DNA of 64,000 bases, taken from NCBI GenBank assembly GCA_022497155.1, contig MU385741.1, positions 468,650-532,649 of the forward strand. Direction: 5' to 3'. Below, piece by piece: positions 23,491 through 37,014 of the stretch. Source of the DNA: Whalleya microplaca (Eukaryota; Ascomycota; Sordariomycetes; Xylariales; Xylariaceae). Under the pieces are notes generated by a model. That model did not search any database, was not told the origin of the DNA, and saw only the letters and a program-made list of their open reading frames with translations. A program made the translations under genes and the position numbers. The number at the start of each line of letters is the position of its first letter. Position 1 is the first letter of the stretch.

Positions 23491-26400
23491 GGCCGATATA
23501 ACAGCCCGAGGCGTTCTGAGGCTGATGCAATATGTATTGTAGCCCGTCGAATCTGTCTATATTAGTTAGAGCTGCCAATGGTCTTGTCACTTGTGAGAAG
23601 ATGGAGAGCTGCTATAGGGAACGAAGCATATGCGGAGTAGAATGATGAAAAGAGATCAAGGCCGCTCCTGCTAGGCACGAAGGTAGATCACTAGGTAGCT
23701 GCCTAGCAAGCAAGAGAATGGAAGTAACCATACGGTCATGGTGCCTGCAGCGAACAGGTACTAAGATAGGCGCCACACGCAGTGATATGGGCAGTTGACA
23801 GAGGCTAAGGCAAAGAAGAGGAGGATCAGGTGGTTTTGAGTTTTGAAAGTGGGTAGTGTAACCACCAAGGTGTGGAAGCGACAACCTGGGCCTTGGGAAG
23901 TTCCAAGTGGGACTTATTTAGTTGCATGTAATATACTGAGAATCTAAGGTAGGTGCCTTGGAAAGAAGTTTAGCTAGGTACTCAATCTAGGTAGGTACGA
24001 AGTATTGCCGGCTTATAAGCACCTCAAGTACTTTCCTTAGGTAGGGAGTTTGCTTCCGTTCCAAGACAGCCCTCCAACAAATTTACTAAGGAGCTTCGGC
24101 TTTTTTGTCATGGTTACCTACCTAGGTATACTCCAAGAGTGTAAACAAGTAAATGGAGGGAATTAGCTCATGTATTCCGCCTATCAAATGTACTCCTGTA
24201 TTGTCATACGACCTAACAAGCTATACCGGTTTCTATCTGTTTAGAAACGGTGATTGTTGGCCCATTTCATGAGCCAAAGGCAAGAATGTCGTCCTAAGAC
24301 CGACCCTCCTTTACGGCACCTAGGTAGGCTTTGCGATATGTTGGGCGGGGTTATCGAACTATAGGGATATTTTTGTGGCATTGGCTTGGTCTGCCGAGGA
24401 TGGCACGATTGGCATAAGGAGCCGCGAATCTGCTGTAACTGCGCTCATTAAAACTTCAACTAGTTCTCCAGTTGAAGAGAATTGGCATAATTCTACGAAG
24501 ACATCATGTCTTTCACCGACATTAAGTGACTTTCACCCTTAATTGACATCTTGATATTACCTATGACAATATTCCTCATAATTATTTACATCAATTTGAT
24601 GTAATTTATTGCTTAGATGTTATTCCCCCCCCAAAAATTACCTTTATCATACTTAAATTCACTTAAGCAGATCAGCTGCCTATGAGACATCATGTATTCT
24701 TCCTTGTATAACCTCCTAAACAACAAAGGCGAACCTACAATTAAGGGGGGGAGTTGTGTTGTTAGATAACTGGGCCGAAGAAGTGACAAAAGGCGTGCCA
24801 CCATAGGTATGTTGCCGTACAATGAACCAAGAGCGAAGGAATACATCCCCTAATGGTCTGGGAGAGAGGAGTGTATATACACACAGTGCATGCAGGTCTC
24901 ACAGATTGCGTAGTATACGGGTAGGTCACAACATCGTTGATGAGCGGGGAGCTAGAACTTTGACTGCCTGAGATGCCGTGCCTTATACTTGTAACTAGCT
25001 TCTGTCCTATGCAGAAACGAGAGGCGACGTGACTCTTAGTAAACCAGCAGCAGGTAAAGTTGCCAGAGAATAATATATATAATTAGGATCCTCTGAGCTG
25101 AAAGAACGATTTGCTCCCTGATTTGTTCTTCAGGGAATCCGCATGAGTTACAGTTACTTAACTCTATATAGGGTTCCATAGGCGAGAATAGTAGATAAAA
25201 TCGTAAGAATTGTATCGGTATAGGAATAACCCATTCAGCAACAAGAAGAAACGTGGTAAAGGGGGCAAAGAAGAAGGGGACGGAGAGAAAAAAAAAATAC
25301 ATCCCTATTTCAAACACTCTCATCCAACAAAATTCACGATCATCATCACCACTATAATATGAACTTATTTTCAGAATTACCTAGTAAGACAATGGTAACC
25401 CAAGTCCAGCAACCTGAAGCTAGACCGCGAACGCAGCCACGCTTACTCATCCATCAGAGTTCCTGCATGTCCGGGTGCACGACGGGCTCCTCAGCAGCAG
25501 CAGTGTAACCACGCCGCGGGGATCTCATCGCTATAGATAGCAGCGGGACGGGTTCGATCCGGTGGAACCAGGGCGCTCCGTGCCGGATTTAAACGCATTC
25601 CATCAATCAATCCTTATCCCTAGGTCTGTCGACTGGCTGGTCGTGGCCATCCCTATTTCCAAAATTCCATGCGAGGATGAGGTAGGTAGGGAACGCGGGC
25701 GCAAAGCCGACCTGCATATCCGCAGTAGTTTATTTTTGACACTGCGGTTATTACGTAGGTATCTGAGTTACATCCTCGCTTGCGTTTACCTTCTGCACAC
25801 GCACACGCCTAGGCAATGGAACGTCTGAGGCGTAGAAGCGCGCTTATACCTACGCATGAAGCGGCGCGTTTGGCTGCACGTCTGGGAGACATTGGAGTTT
25901 CTTATGAACACCAGTGGAAGACACTCTGGGATAGCGCATTAAAGACATGCTAAACCGGAGTAGTTACATGATGTTCGAGGCGTGGTTTCGGGGCCGCGAC
26001 CGGCGGTGGTGAGTACTTCAAGAATAGCTCACGTGGTTCCGTTAGACATTAGGTAGTTTAGAGAGAGATCGCTTGAGCTAAAATAAACCCGTGTGCCTTG
26101 CGAGCGGCAGATGAGACGGGGGCGATCTACTTCGGATTAGATTTAGAGCGGCGCAGATCACCCAAGTAAATGGATCTATAGATGGTGACGGTATGGCAGG
26201 GTCATCTAAAGCGCAACGGTCGGCATCTGTAGACCGCTGCAGATTCTAGAACTCAATCCTACATGTATTTCGGGAGACGTGGAGATCGAATATTCTCTGT
26301 TTCTCCACAACGGTGTTATACAGCATGTTATCGAACTGCATTCTGGGTTGTGGTTATGGCTGCCATCGTGGCCTACCGACAACGGCTATTCTGTAGCGAA

Positions 26401-27147
26401 ACCTACATACGTACGTAGATACACGTACATACAGAATCAAAGGCGTAAACGGCGATAGGCAGGGGTAGCGCAAAAGGCGACAGATGTGACAACTGCAGGA
26501 GTGAAGTCCGTGCAGCAGCCCCCCTGCCGTTAAGCCGTGATTGGTCAGACCACCAGGAACAAGACAAAAAGCGCCCTCAGTTAAGCGCTTCGAAGGCCGC
26601 GAGCCACCAATGACAGCCCGCCGTGGTCTAAATAAGAGGCGACTTGCTACCGGGACTCAGATGTGAACTCGCTCTAATCCAATGATGTCTTTGGGAACAG
26701 GACAGGGATCATGGGGGTCTTCAACTACCAGAGGTGCATGAGGCCACTCGCAGGCACAGGCACCCCAACTACCGTGAGTTCCAAGATACGCCTAGGGACC
26801 TAGGGATGCATAAGCCGTCACATCGTTGCGATGGCCTCACAGTCACATAGAAAACCGACGCTCGCAAGCGCCCCCCAAGACCGCTTCCCCACCAGACACA
26901 TTCCCGTTCATAAAGTACCAACAGTCCTCATGTGGCGTGATACAACAATTCCCTGTCTTTCTTCTCTTCTCTCTACATACATTTAGACATATACATATGA
27001 AGTGGATGACATCTACCTGAAATCCTTTCTCAGCCCCCTCGTCCCACGTCTCGTCCCACCGAGAACCAGAGTGCTGGATCCCACTCTCATACCGGTGTAT
27101 AAAATTATTGTTCTGGCCAGTGCAAGCAAGCAAGCAAGCCAGCCACC
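23491..27147. other. Long intergenic interval
   Basis: No supported gene. It includes the promoter of the coiled-coil gene and many CCTAGGTA-type motifs (about 23930-24130). About 25400-26700 is more G+C-balanced but without coherent frames. The block just before 27148 is the leader of the small membrane-protein gene. Confidence 0.55.
27123..27138 (+). repeat. CAAG tetranucleotide repeat in 5' leader
   Basis: Four CAAG units lie 10 bp upstream of the ATG of the small membrane-protein gene, so length variation would alter its leader. Confidence 0.85.
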
Positions 27148-27698
27148 ATGGCCACTGCTACTGGTACTTCCGACTTCCCTTTGGCGACGGACGGCTACGA
27201 TGCGGGCGGTGACAGCGGGCCCGGATCTATCAGCTCGGGCGGGAGCGTCGATGATTCAGCCGGTGCCTCGGGGAACAGTCCCGGAGCAGTCCAGCTTTCC
27301 CACGGGGCAATGATCGCGATAATAGTCGTCGTCGCAGTCGTTGTCGTGCTTGGTGGTAAGCCAGCCACCTGGCTCCGATCAACGGTGATCTATATAGCAT
27401 GCTGACATATATTATAGTCTCCATGGCAGTACTCTTCTACTTGGCCAAGAAGAGGGAATGGAAGGTCAGAGAGAAGATCCGGCATTCGGCAAAGAAGGTG
27501 GTCACTGCTCTCACACCACGCCGGTCCGAATTCCCAAAGTCGGTGAAGCAGTCTGGCGGCTCATCCCGAGGCCGTGTGCGGTTGGCGGACGTACCGCCGA
27601 CCCCGAGGCTTCGGCAGGAGGATATTGAGAAGGGCCTCGCCAAGTCGAACATTAGACAAAGCCCAGAAGGGAGGAGCAAGAAGTGGGGCAGGAAATGA
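27148..27698 (+). CDS. Small single-pass membrane protein, function unknown
   Basis: Exons 27148-27355 and 27418-27698 join to 162 residues. Residues 1-52 are Gly/Ser/Asp-rich with no signal peptide. Residues of about 54-78 form one strongly hydrophobic segment (AIIVVVAVVVVLG continuing into VSMAVLFYLA), and the splice falls inside it. The segment is followed at once by KKREWK and a basic, Pro-rich tail of about 80 residues. By the positive-inside rule the C-terminus should be cytosolic. The pattern (acidic/glycine-rich outside, one helix, basic inside) resembles small fungal plasma-membrane or wall-sensor-like proteins, but no family can be named. The ATG context CCACCATGG is excellent. Confidence 0.7.
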
Positions 27699-27907
27699 TG
27701 CGACTGAGCAATGGGTCAGTACAGTATTGATTTTGCGAGGATCGACCAGGATCGATGTCGATAGAAATAAGGGGTCCATGGGGTATGGGATGTGATGGTA
27801 TTCTCTCTGCATTTGGAGTTTGGAGTTCTTGCGGAGCCAGGAGCGAAATTGATCCTCTAAGCCTGTATTAATATATCATATATGATTCCTGTATATTGTT
27901 TTGGGTA

Positions 27908-30027
27908 TCAAAGTTTCCTGAATACATTGGCACTAGCACTCCGCCGCGAGTCTAATCGTCTGTCTTCCTTCGTCGGCGCCTGTGGAGCCTCCTCGGCGGC
28001 CTTCTTTTTCCTCGACTCAGGGACAAATGTGACCTGTCTTTCTCCAACCACATCGCCACCGCGAGATTTGTTAATTCGGCCTGACTTTTGCATCCTCGAG
28101 CCTAGAGACGTGTCTTTGGATGACCGACCATCTCGGTTCGAGGAACTGACACGCATAACCACCTGATCCTTTGCATTTCTTTGAGAAACTTGATCATCAT
28201 CATCATCAGTATCCATGCCGTTTGTATCTCCTTCACTTTCATCAGAGGAGGCAATTGGGGCAGTAGATTTCCTGCCTGGTTCCGAGTCAACCCTGGTGCT
28301 TGGGTTGAGGGCTTGAAATTCGCGGCTATTTTCATCGATCTTGAACTCCTCATCCTCGAATAGTTGGGTGAACCGCTCATCACCAAGCACTCCAGCCTTG
28401 GTATCGACCTGTGCCCTCTTCTCTTGACGCTTGAGCAGCTTGTCAACCAAGTTCTGATTGACCTTGACCTTCTTGTTCCCACGGATTCGGCTGGCACGCT
28501 CCTTTTCAACCTTCTCCTTGACACGTTTCGCGCGTTCTTCATCCATGGCGTACGGGTTGGCAATGAGTCGAGCCTGTTCATACAGTTTCGAGGCTACAAA
28601 ATATCCGTGCATATAAGGCCGTAGCAGGTTCGTCTTGCCAATTAAATGGGCCAAGCTGAGGGACTTCAATTCGGGCAACGTCAAAAACTTGAAATTGTCG
28701 TACTGATCCGTGGTAACCTCCTCAGCCATCTCTTCAACCATATTGTCCAAGAACGAGCACCATCGCGGTGCAGGTCCCAACTGTGGTATGAAGAAGCTGT
28801 GCAACGGTTTGCCTTCGTTTGCCGTAAGTATCATACCCGTGTTCTTGCACCATGTGACAAAATTGATGTCCACCAGCGGCTCGACTGTTGTCCAAGTCTC
28901 ACCGTCAAGCTCGTCCCAAATCTTGATCATCTGCTTATCGGCAGACAACACCTTCTTCTCCTGAGACGACGTAGTCATATGCGTCAGTGTCTTAATAGGG
29001 AATCCAGGACCATGGTCTTTCTGCAGTAGCGGCCGGGGACTTCGTAGGTCGAAGAGTTTAATGAGACCATTCGATGTTCCCATGGCCAACGAAAGACCCG
29101 AAGGATTGAAATCGAGTGCTGTTACTTCTCCTTCTTGGCCGCCCAGTATGGCAACTCGGGACTTCGATCGCGGATCCCAGAACTCGACAGAACCAATTGA
29201 GGTTCCAAAGGCTAACAGATTGTGGCTCTGCTCTGCAATAGCTGCAGTATTAACACTACCCACACCGATGCTTCCCTGTAGTCCGGCATCGATCCCATCA
29301 TCGGTCCCGACATCGACTTGATATGATTTCATGAACCGACCAACCTCGAGATTCATACGGAACACTTCGCCATTACCGTCGGAATCCAATCCAACGGAGG
29401 GCACTAATGCTTCAGTCGAGTGGCGATCGTAGACAAGATCCCTTCCGTACCTAGGCAGTCGCAGTTCATGATGACAACCGGCACGTGTCTACTATGCATT
29501 AGGGTCTTGCGCAAGTGTAGAGTCTTGTAGAATGAGCATCTTACATGGAACTCTAGCTTCCGATCGCTTTGTAGGTGTATAGACTTTGAGTAGTCATTTG
29601 AGAGTAGAAGGAAAGTCGTATTAAGCGACTTCGTATGTCTTGAAAAGGACAATGCCAGGTGAGGGAGGTAATGGACATGGAATTGGGGTTTATCTGTTGG
29701 ATGTTAACATCTTGCTCCATGTCTCAGCCAAATGTAGTGATGACTTAACATGTTCCAGTGGACATAATCCAGTCATTATCCTCGGAGACTCTAACACACT
29801 GGCTCGCTTCCTCGAACTCGAAATCCTGTAAGAGCTCGATCCTGTTCTGGTACTCTGGGTCCGACTTCAAGCTACGTTTCCGCCGACGGGCGAGCCTGCA
29901 TAGACATACGATTAGACATATTCGTATCGCGTAGACTGGAAATGACTTACCAATCTGGGAGGGGGCGCGACGTGTTGGCGCCGGCTATAGTGTACACAGA
30001 CACATCTCCTTGGTTGGTGACCTTCAT
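27908..30027 (-). CDS. ENP2: Ribosome biogenesis protein Enp2 (NOL10 homologue)
   Basis: Four exons, 29951-30027, 29750-29895, 29545-29693 and 27908-29488, join to 650 residues. Enp2/NOL10 is a nucleolar WD40 protein needed for small-subunit pre-rRNA processing in the SSU processome. The spliced N-terminus carries the family hallmarks SRPLPDWLARRRKRSLK, YQNRIELLQDFEF, TGTYKPQFHVHYLP, and SRHTKSLNTTFLLL. WD-type repeats follow (for example GSVEFWDPRSK and GLIKLFDLRSPRP). The NUC153-type segment DERFTQLFEDEEFKID is near residue 500. The C-terminus is charged, with Asp-rich and Lys/Arg-rich blocks typical of nucleolar proteins. The last intron uses the second of two adjacent TAG acceptors, chosen because only it keeps the frame. 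Length and domain order match the family. Confidence 0.95.
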
Positions 30028-31209
30028 GGCGAAGTCGTTGGAGGTGAGAGATGATGAAAGTGCCTTGCGCCTTTGCGAGAGCAATGGAATGGAAGAAAAC
30101 GCACTTGCACAGAGGGGCGATAAGAGAAAATTTTGGTGGATCCTCTAGCGCGATAAGAGGTCAATTGCGCTACAGACTTGGCACCTGTCTTAGCACTTGT
30201 ATACTCCGAATACAGCAAATCACAGCTTTCAGCCGTCGTGCACGGACGTGCTGTTCAAGCAAGTAGATACCTAGGTACAAAGTAGATACAAAGTAGATGT
30301 ACCTAGAAATTGAGAAATTGATGGTGAATATTCCGCTTGGTGTCTTATACCTACTTATAGAATACTTACAGTTCTAGTTTGCTTCAAAGTCTCTTCCCTG
30401 TATAGGGCCTTAGGCACTGTTAGTTGTGCGTTAAACCCTAACCTCTTTATTGCACGAAAAAAAATAAAAAAAATACCTGGAGCTAGATACTACCTATTGC
30501 AGTTAGGTAACAGCTTACCAACAGCTTTATGCTATCGTCAATCCCACCGACAGGCTGACGGCTATGCCCTATTTGGCAACATATCGAATAATATACCGAT
30601 CGACGACACATTCCAACCAACGCGATATTCCGACCGACACGACCAATGCGACCGACGCAACCGACGCGACCGACACGGTATTTCGACAAACCACATATCT
30701 AACGACCTGCTAATCGACGACACATTTATGGACATACTAGTTGATGGTATACCAAACAACATTATATGCGATAATGTCATTTCGGTATATAAGACTCGTA
30801 ATAACAGCAGACCAATCGACAGCATATCCAACATAATATATAATATATTTGATCTACCTATAACCCTGTAAGTAGGCAATTATGGGCTGGCTCTCCATGG
30901 CACGAGGAACCCAAGGAACATTAGACACTACTCAATACGGAGTATCTAGGAAGGGAATCTCTATGCCCTGAATGAGTAAATGGGGTTTATTGGTATGCGG
31001 TCCTATCCCAAATCTGGTGTAGCTTGCAAGATCAGACGGACGATTGTTGGACACCATTTGGTATTCTACGGACATATCACAACTCCTCTCAACCTAGGCT
31101 ACGGATGTGTTCGGAATATATACAGTTCAACGTGTATCATTATAATCATCTATCAGGTGATGAGCCTTTAGTTCAACTACTACTTCGAAATCCATTAAGC
31201 CCCTTACTC
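30028..31209. other. Intergenic region
   Basis: This region contains the ENP2 promoter and the 3' flank of the AlkB-like gene. It holds an A-rich run near 30459-30476 and a 9-bp tandem repeat (30631-30678). Open frames here arise from that repeat and are not believed. Confidence 0.6.
30631..30678. repeat. 9-bp tandem repeat (CGACCGACR type)
   Basis: About five consecutive 9-mers of the form CGACCGAC(A/G) with one or two substitutions each. In frame it would encode alternating Asp-Arg, but there is no credible gene around it. Confidence 0.8.
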
Positions 31210-33287
31210 CTATGCTGCCGTTTTGGCCCGCTTGGGGGCGGGCTGCTCCTCAGTCTTGCCGGTGTCTTCTTCCTGGGTCGGCTCCTTTCGGGATCTCCTT
31301 CGACGGGCAGGCTTGTGATCATCAGAAATATACCGGAGCGTCAAGGAGTCTCTCACGAGACCCTTCAAATTCTTGATCGAATGTAGGTAGAATTCCTGCA
31401 CTCCCGCCCCTTTCTGAAAGACGATGTCCCCGTGCTGATGGGAGAACTCCAAGATTCTGAGCGGGCTTCGCGGGCCTCGGACCTTGTGTTTTGCTACGAT
31501 CTCTCGCGTCTTGTCGACATAGTCCTCGTCGTTTAGCCGTCCCTCCTCGACATCCTTTCTCAGGGCCGCCAGTTGTTCGTGGCTCTGACATCCCGGCAGA
31601 ATCGGGTTGTTCTCGACTAATGTATTATTGACATATTTGCCGGCCTCGAACTCGGGCTTCATGAAGAAAGCCATCCCTGTTGCTCCCCCCAGAGACAAAG
31701 ACGATACGTAAGGCCCTAACCCCTCTTCTGAGTCGGAGTGTGCACTCATAGCCATATCGTTCAAGTACGAGCATAAAACTGCTTCGTTGAATTTTGCTGG
31801 GGTCTCAAGTTCTTCTCTCAAGGTACCGACGACATAGTCTCGCATGCGCTCAATCAACGGGGGACAGTCTTCGAACCCGATAGTCCCCGTCCCGTACACA
31901 GCATAGTACTCTTTTCCGTATTTAGCAACCATGTGCCGCGACGTGTGTTTCCCAATAGCTTTCCTCGCTAGATCCACCGAGCCGTTGTCTTTCAGCTGCT
32001 GCAGTTCGTTGTACATATCATCCACGCCATTCTTTATGGTCCTGTGGACGGGCTTGGGACGCAGGATGATAATTTCATTTCCCTCAAGGAGGCCAAATCG
32101 GTAGATCCAATGATTTTTGCCCTCCTTGGGTGGAATGATGTTAACACACCCACTCGCCTCCGAGGGCACACTGCATAAGGGAAGCTGTGTGTCGGTAGAG
32201 CTAGGGGTCCTGCATGCGTCGTCGTCCAGGTGGTACTGTAGAGGAACTATCGGTGGGTTTACCTCTCGAGTTAGGTCGCAACGCTCGCATTGAAACCGGT
32301 TATAATATCGGAAAGAGTTGCAAGCTCTACACCTGGCACATATTTCACCTCTCCATAGATCCCGAAACAACTCGCTATTCCGGTTTCGATCGTCTGAAAG
32401 CGTAAAGGTCTGCTTCTGCGCAACTCGCAATTCCGGGGCAGTTTCTCCTTGATTGACGAGGCCATCTTCCGATTCTTGAGGGATGAGGAACGAGGATAGG
32501 ATTCTACGCGAATCGGGCAGGGTCTCATTGGAATGATTCTTCCCGAGATTATTTGTACAGTCTATATTGCCGCACATCCACTGCTCCGCGTATATTCGAG
32601 GTGTTGAAACCTTGCAAGACTGGCATGTCTCGGAAGCAGGCTCGCGCTGAGACATCTCGTCTGATGCCACTGGAGATTAATTAGCATATTTCCATCCACC
32701 TTTCCAATGCGGAGTGAATTCTTACGATTTTCTTCAATCTTACTACGAAAGGGACGCAGCAATTCCTCGCCATCCTTTGCTACGTGTTGGAGTCGAACGT
32801 AGAGATTGATGTTTCCATTTCCAGGGGCCGACCAGACGTTCGTAATTATCCAGTGGCCAGCCACAACATATCGAGCTTTGTTAGGCATCGTAGAAACAGC
32901 ATCGATCTTTTCAAGGTACTTCCTCCCGAGGATCAGGACGATAGGACGCTGGGTTCTCTGGCTGTTGTTTGCGAGTATACGCCTTTGGGAAAAGGTCGCG
33001 CTGCTGGGGGTGCTCGCCAACCGTGAAACTGCTGCCGTGGGGAGGAAAACAGTATCTTCACCACCAAAATTGTCTACCAAGAGGCCCGAAATAACATTCA
33101 ATCCGTTGAATTGTGTAACAGCGACACCCTGTTGATGTTGGTTAAAATCTAGGAGCGTTTCACATAGCGCTGCTCTGGTCTGGTTATAAGTAGCCATAAA
33201 TCAGCTCTCGATACTAATACTATGAAGACAACAACTTACCTCGGCGAAAACCGGTCGGCTACTCATATTCTCTGTTGAAGAATCCAT
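31210..33287 (-). CDS. AlkB-like 2-oxoglutarate/Fe(II) dioxygenase with N-terminal cysteine clusters
   Basis: Three exons, 33240-33287, 32726-33179 and 31210-32669, join to 653 residues. The C-terminal half is an AlkB-type double-stranded beta-helix. Its metal ligands are probably His478 and Asp480 (AHSDSE) and His597 (FYLHSI), with Arg613 (LTLRYI) to bind 2-oxoglutarate. An aromatic-rich approach to the core reads GKEYYAVYG. Upstream, two Cys clusters look like zinc-binding modules: C183-x2-C186...C200-x4-C205, and C278-x2-C281...C295-x2-C298. Such proteins demethylate alkylated DNA, RNA or protein, but which is not visible. The lysine/arginine-rich tail (RRRRSRK and PKRAK) suggests nuclear entry. 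The start was placed in the upstream exon (MDSSTENMSSRPVFAE); the internal ATG at 33197 lies inside the predicted intron and would replace those residues. Confidence 0.85.
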
Positions 33288-36200
33288 CTCTGAATGGTCC
33301 TCACTTGTAATAATATGACGAAAAAGAACTGCGGACAGTCCAATGGGAGGTAGAAGAGTATATATAAGTACTAAGAGGATCGCAGCGCTTCTCTCTAGTA
33401 CGTTTCAAAAGGATCAGATTGGGGATTCGAAAGTGGTGGACGTTGTGTTATGGTACTTGCTACGGAATCAAATGCAGCGCAGTCGAGGATGACGAAGCGG
33501 ATGTGGAGAAAGTCGACGAAGACCAACAACGCAAGTGCTGCTAACGTAGAATGCGGATTGATCAGAACGGGATTACGAGAAGCTCGACCTGCTGATAGAA
33601 ACCAAATGAATGATGGGGCTAGTCTTGAGTCATACTTTGATTTGAGATCCAATGATGACTAGACATGAGACTGCGGGTTGTCTGAAGTGCTGGAATACGG
33701 GGCAGGTACCTGCATGGGTTGACAGCAGGCCAATTAAGAAGTATGGGATGATTATCAGGAAGACACTTGCTATCTAAATTCTGATTGTACAGATAAATGG
33801 AAATGATGCGAGGATTCCCTTGGGCATATGAGAGTAGACTATATTTTCCTATTTTGTTCTACCCTTTTGGTGATTGCCACTTAACTGCCACTTGGGCAGT
33901 ATGTTCTCCATGTGACTTATTGGAGTATATTGAGAACTTTGAGGTGCACAAGCTCTCATTTTTTTCAAAAATTTTTTTAAATCAGTCTAACGGACTTAGA
34001 AACTAGGCTCAGGTACCTATATGGTCGATTGACTGCCTTATATATCAATAGAGGATAGGGTCTTCCGGAATAGTGGACGAGTCACCCAAATAATGAACTG
34101 CTCTGCTTTTTTACCAGAAAGAGAAGTGAGGCTAGAGGCTATGGTATTATTTATATGTACATACTTCACACTCTGTGAGCAGCAGACCCACTAGCACGGT
34201 CAGGGGCAAACAAGAAAGTCAATGACCAAACGAGGTAAATTTATGTGGTGCTGATTGAATTCCTATGGTAATTACTAGCTAATTTCCAATGCAATACATT
34301 AAGGCAAGAGCAAGCTTTCGTGTTATAGCATGTTGGACAAGTTTGTCACGATTTCAATCATCAATGTCAATTCAGATAGCTCAAACAGGGCCTGACATGT
34401 ACTTATTGGTACCCTGACCACCTCATGTATATTCTATTCATACAGCAAGCCCCTTGCCAGTGTTGTTAGAGTATACCAAATATCAAAACAATTCGACTAA
34501 ACCATTATTAAGGTACAATTCTGGGAGGGGATTTGGGGGGATGTGCCCCGGGGGGAACCCCGGAGTTGAACCAATTGATGTCATGCCTCAATGTACCTGT
34601 TTTGATCCTTACTCTTGACAACAGCAATTACGCAGACAAAATGATTGCCGTGCCCACTTAGAAAGCCATCAGGGCTGTATCTAGAACTCTTGTATGTTAC
34701 ATACTCCACAGGCGGTTTGATGGCAACAGTAATTCATTGCTTTCCTTAAGTGTTTCCACGGTGTTCTACCTTTGTTATGAGGAGGATTGCCTCACCGACT
34801 AGCCATCACATTTTGTTCGATACACGGTGTGATATTCTATCTGGGCTGTACCTAAGATTACTGATTGACAACCTCCAAGAGTCGCATCTGGACAAACTGA
34901 TGGTCACCTGACCCTCCGGATCACATGTCCCACCTCAGTCCCACCTAGGTATCTAAGGCCTCCTTCATGCAACCCCTCTACCTGCCAAAAGCCACGGGCT
35001 AGAAGATAATATCTAATCAGACGGTTTTGTCTACCAAAGGGCTATCTAATGACAGGGGTAACCACTGTAGTAGGTAAAGCTTCCTATGACCTACCGGTAG
35101 GGACACTAATATATGCACACATAGATAGCTTCATACTACGTAGAGTATTTTAGGCCATATTTCCAGTCCACTATTGCAAGCCTGAAGACCGTGAAATTTG
35201 TCCTTCCATCTCATTATGTATGATTCAGCTATCATAAGCCTCAAAATGGCATGCGGGCCCCTGGGAGAGGGATTGGGCGGGGTGTCTGTCAGTTCTGGCT
35301 CGTGGACACTTGTACCTACCAATCGAAGGGCCCTCGACCGTTAGCCTTACAGCATCTGCATTATCCGAAGTCAATTTGGCAGCTCCAGATGGCACGAGAG
35401 CGGAAGATCGGTAGTTCACCTATATCGTTTATTCGAATTCTGTATGTCATCAGTCATTCCTCGCAGCTATCCTGGATAAGCTACTAATTCTACTAATGCT
35501 ATGTTCATTCCCTCATACATAGAGCGATAACTAGCGCCGCTGCTCGAAATAACATGGCTGATACTAACTCCACTAGAGAGAGGATCTATGGCGCAGCTTA
35601 AGTAGCGCTATTTGGTATGATGAAACGACTTACTTGCTCCTCATTTACGTATACCAGTTACACCCAAGTCTTTCTGTCCCTACACACTCCGGCATCCTTA
35701 GCTCCTTGTGCCATGGTCAATTTTGCCTCGAACTCTGTGTAGGATCTAACCCGAACCCTTGTTGAAGACGCATCCTAAGTCTTCGAAAACTGACTCGTCG
35801 AGCTCATACACGAGCATTAGGGAGCACACTTCTATTCCTGCCGCAGGGTTAAAACCATCTGCGCCTTCGCTACCAGCTATTCAAAACTACTTATCCTAAA
35901 GCACCCCTAGCCATTTAGAGAATGGGACTGTTCTCGCCGAAAAATTCCGCCTGCCTGGGCCGTATTCACCTTCACATGATCCAGAGGTTGTTTACACGCA
36001 TTCTCGGTACCCCAGCATGAAATGAAGGCAGGAAGCCAGCCCTACTAACATATGTTTTCTGGGCTGACGCAACCACTCTATTCTTGAGCCTTGCAATTAC
36101 ATATTGATGATTCTAGGCAAACGTGCCGAGTGAGATTAAATTGCATAGAAAGTCAGTGGTTGCTTGGAACATAAATAATCTCCAAGGCTACTGTTAGAGG

Positions 36201-37014
36201 TTATCTATCGCGAGAGCTAGCCAACATGTATAGGTACCTATATTGAAGTTTTCGTGAACTATCTACAATCTACATTGTACAAACCTAGTTGAACTATAGC
36301 ATCGTGCTAAGTAAGTTTGCATAGCTATCGATAAAGAAAAGTGGTCTCGACAAATATTGAAACGAAACGACAGTAATCCAATCGTGTTATGTTCGACCTA
36401 TCTCCAGATTGCAGGTTTGTGGTCTTTCACATACTCAACTTAGTCGGTTTTCCAAATTAGTCATATTCTAGTGGAATGTTAAGCTTGGCAGAATGAGCAG
36501 TTAGTTCGTACTTGCAAAAATGGAAAATTAATACAAAAAGGTTGGGCGCTTTATGGATTGTAGCCTGCAGTATCACATGTACCTACCAACCAACTACCTA
36601 ACATTGGGACCCAAACCATGCGGTATAGGTAGATCCTCAGTACAGGGTGTAGCTAAAGATGATTCTCTAGAAAACGCGGTTGAAATGTTAGGTCATCGTG
36701 TAAACCAGTACTTGAAGCCAAGAGGGCCTATTTCAAGGAAATCGCTTGATAACAGTCTACCGACAGGCAGTCACGGGCACTTCCGAAGTACTTAAGAGTG
36801 AACAAAGGAGATATTTTGAGTGCCTGCCATATGAGACATCAGATGAAAAAGATTATCCCAGCACAACAAACAGGGTCTGTGGACCTAGCCTGCTGCACTT
36901 ATTCGGTTTGAAAGCGACACAACATTGACAACATTACCCGAAACAACAACAACACCATTCCCTACAGACCGGTCATTCTCCGCGTGTCAAATAGCTCGGC
37001 TAGCTTGATCTAAT
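33288..37014. other. Gene-free, decayed interval
   Basis: No gene is supported over 3.7 kb. A G/C-rich palindromic patch occurs near 34521-34570 (GGGG/CCCC runs). The rest is A+T-leaning with dense stops. It may be old transposon or gene debris, given the pseudogene immediately downstream. Confidence 0.55.

Noticed and set aside
25535..25570. B-box-like GGTTCGATCC suggesting a tRNA
   Set aside because: No acceptor stem, D arm or anticodon arm can be folded around it.
30497..30871. 124-codon frame rich in Asp-Arg
   Set aside because: Created by a 9-bp tandem repeat; the rest of the frame is A+T-rich and non-protein-like.
33450..33662. 70-codon plus-strand frame upstream of the AlkB-like gene
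   Set aside because: No domain or splice partner; probably promoter DNA.
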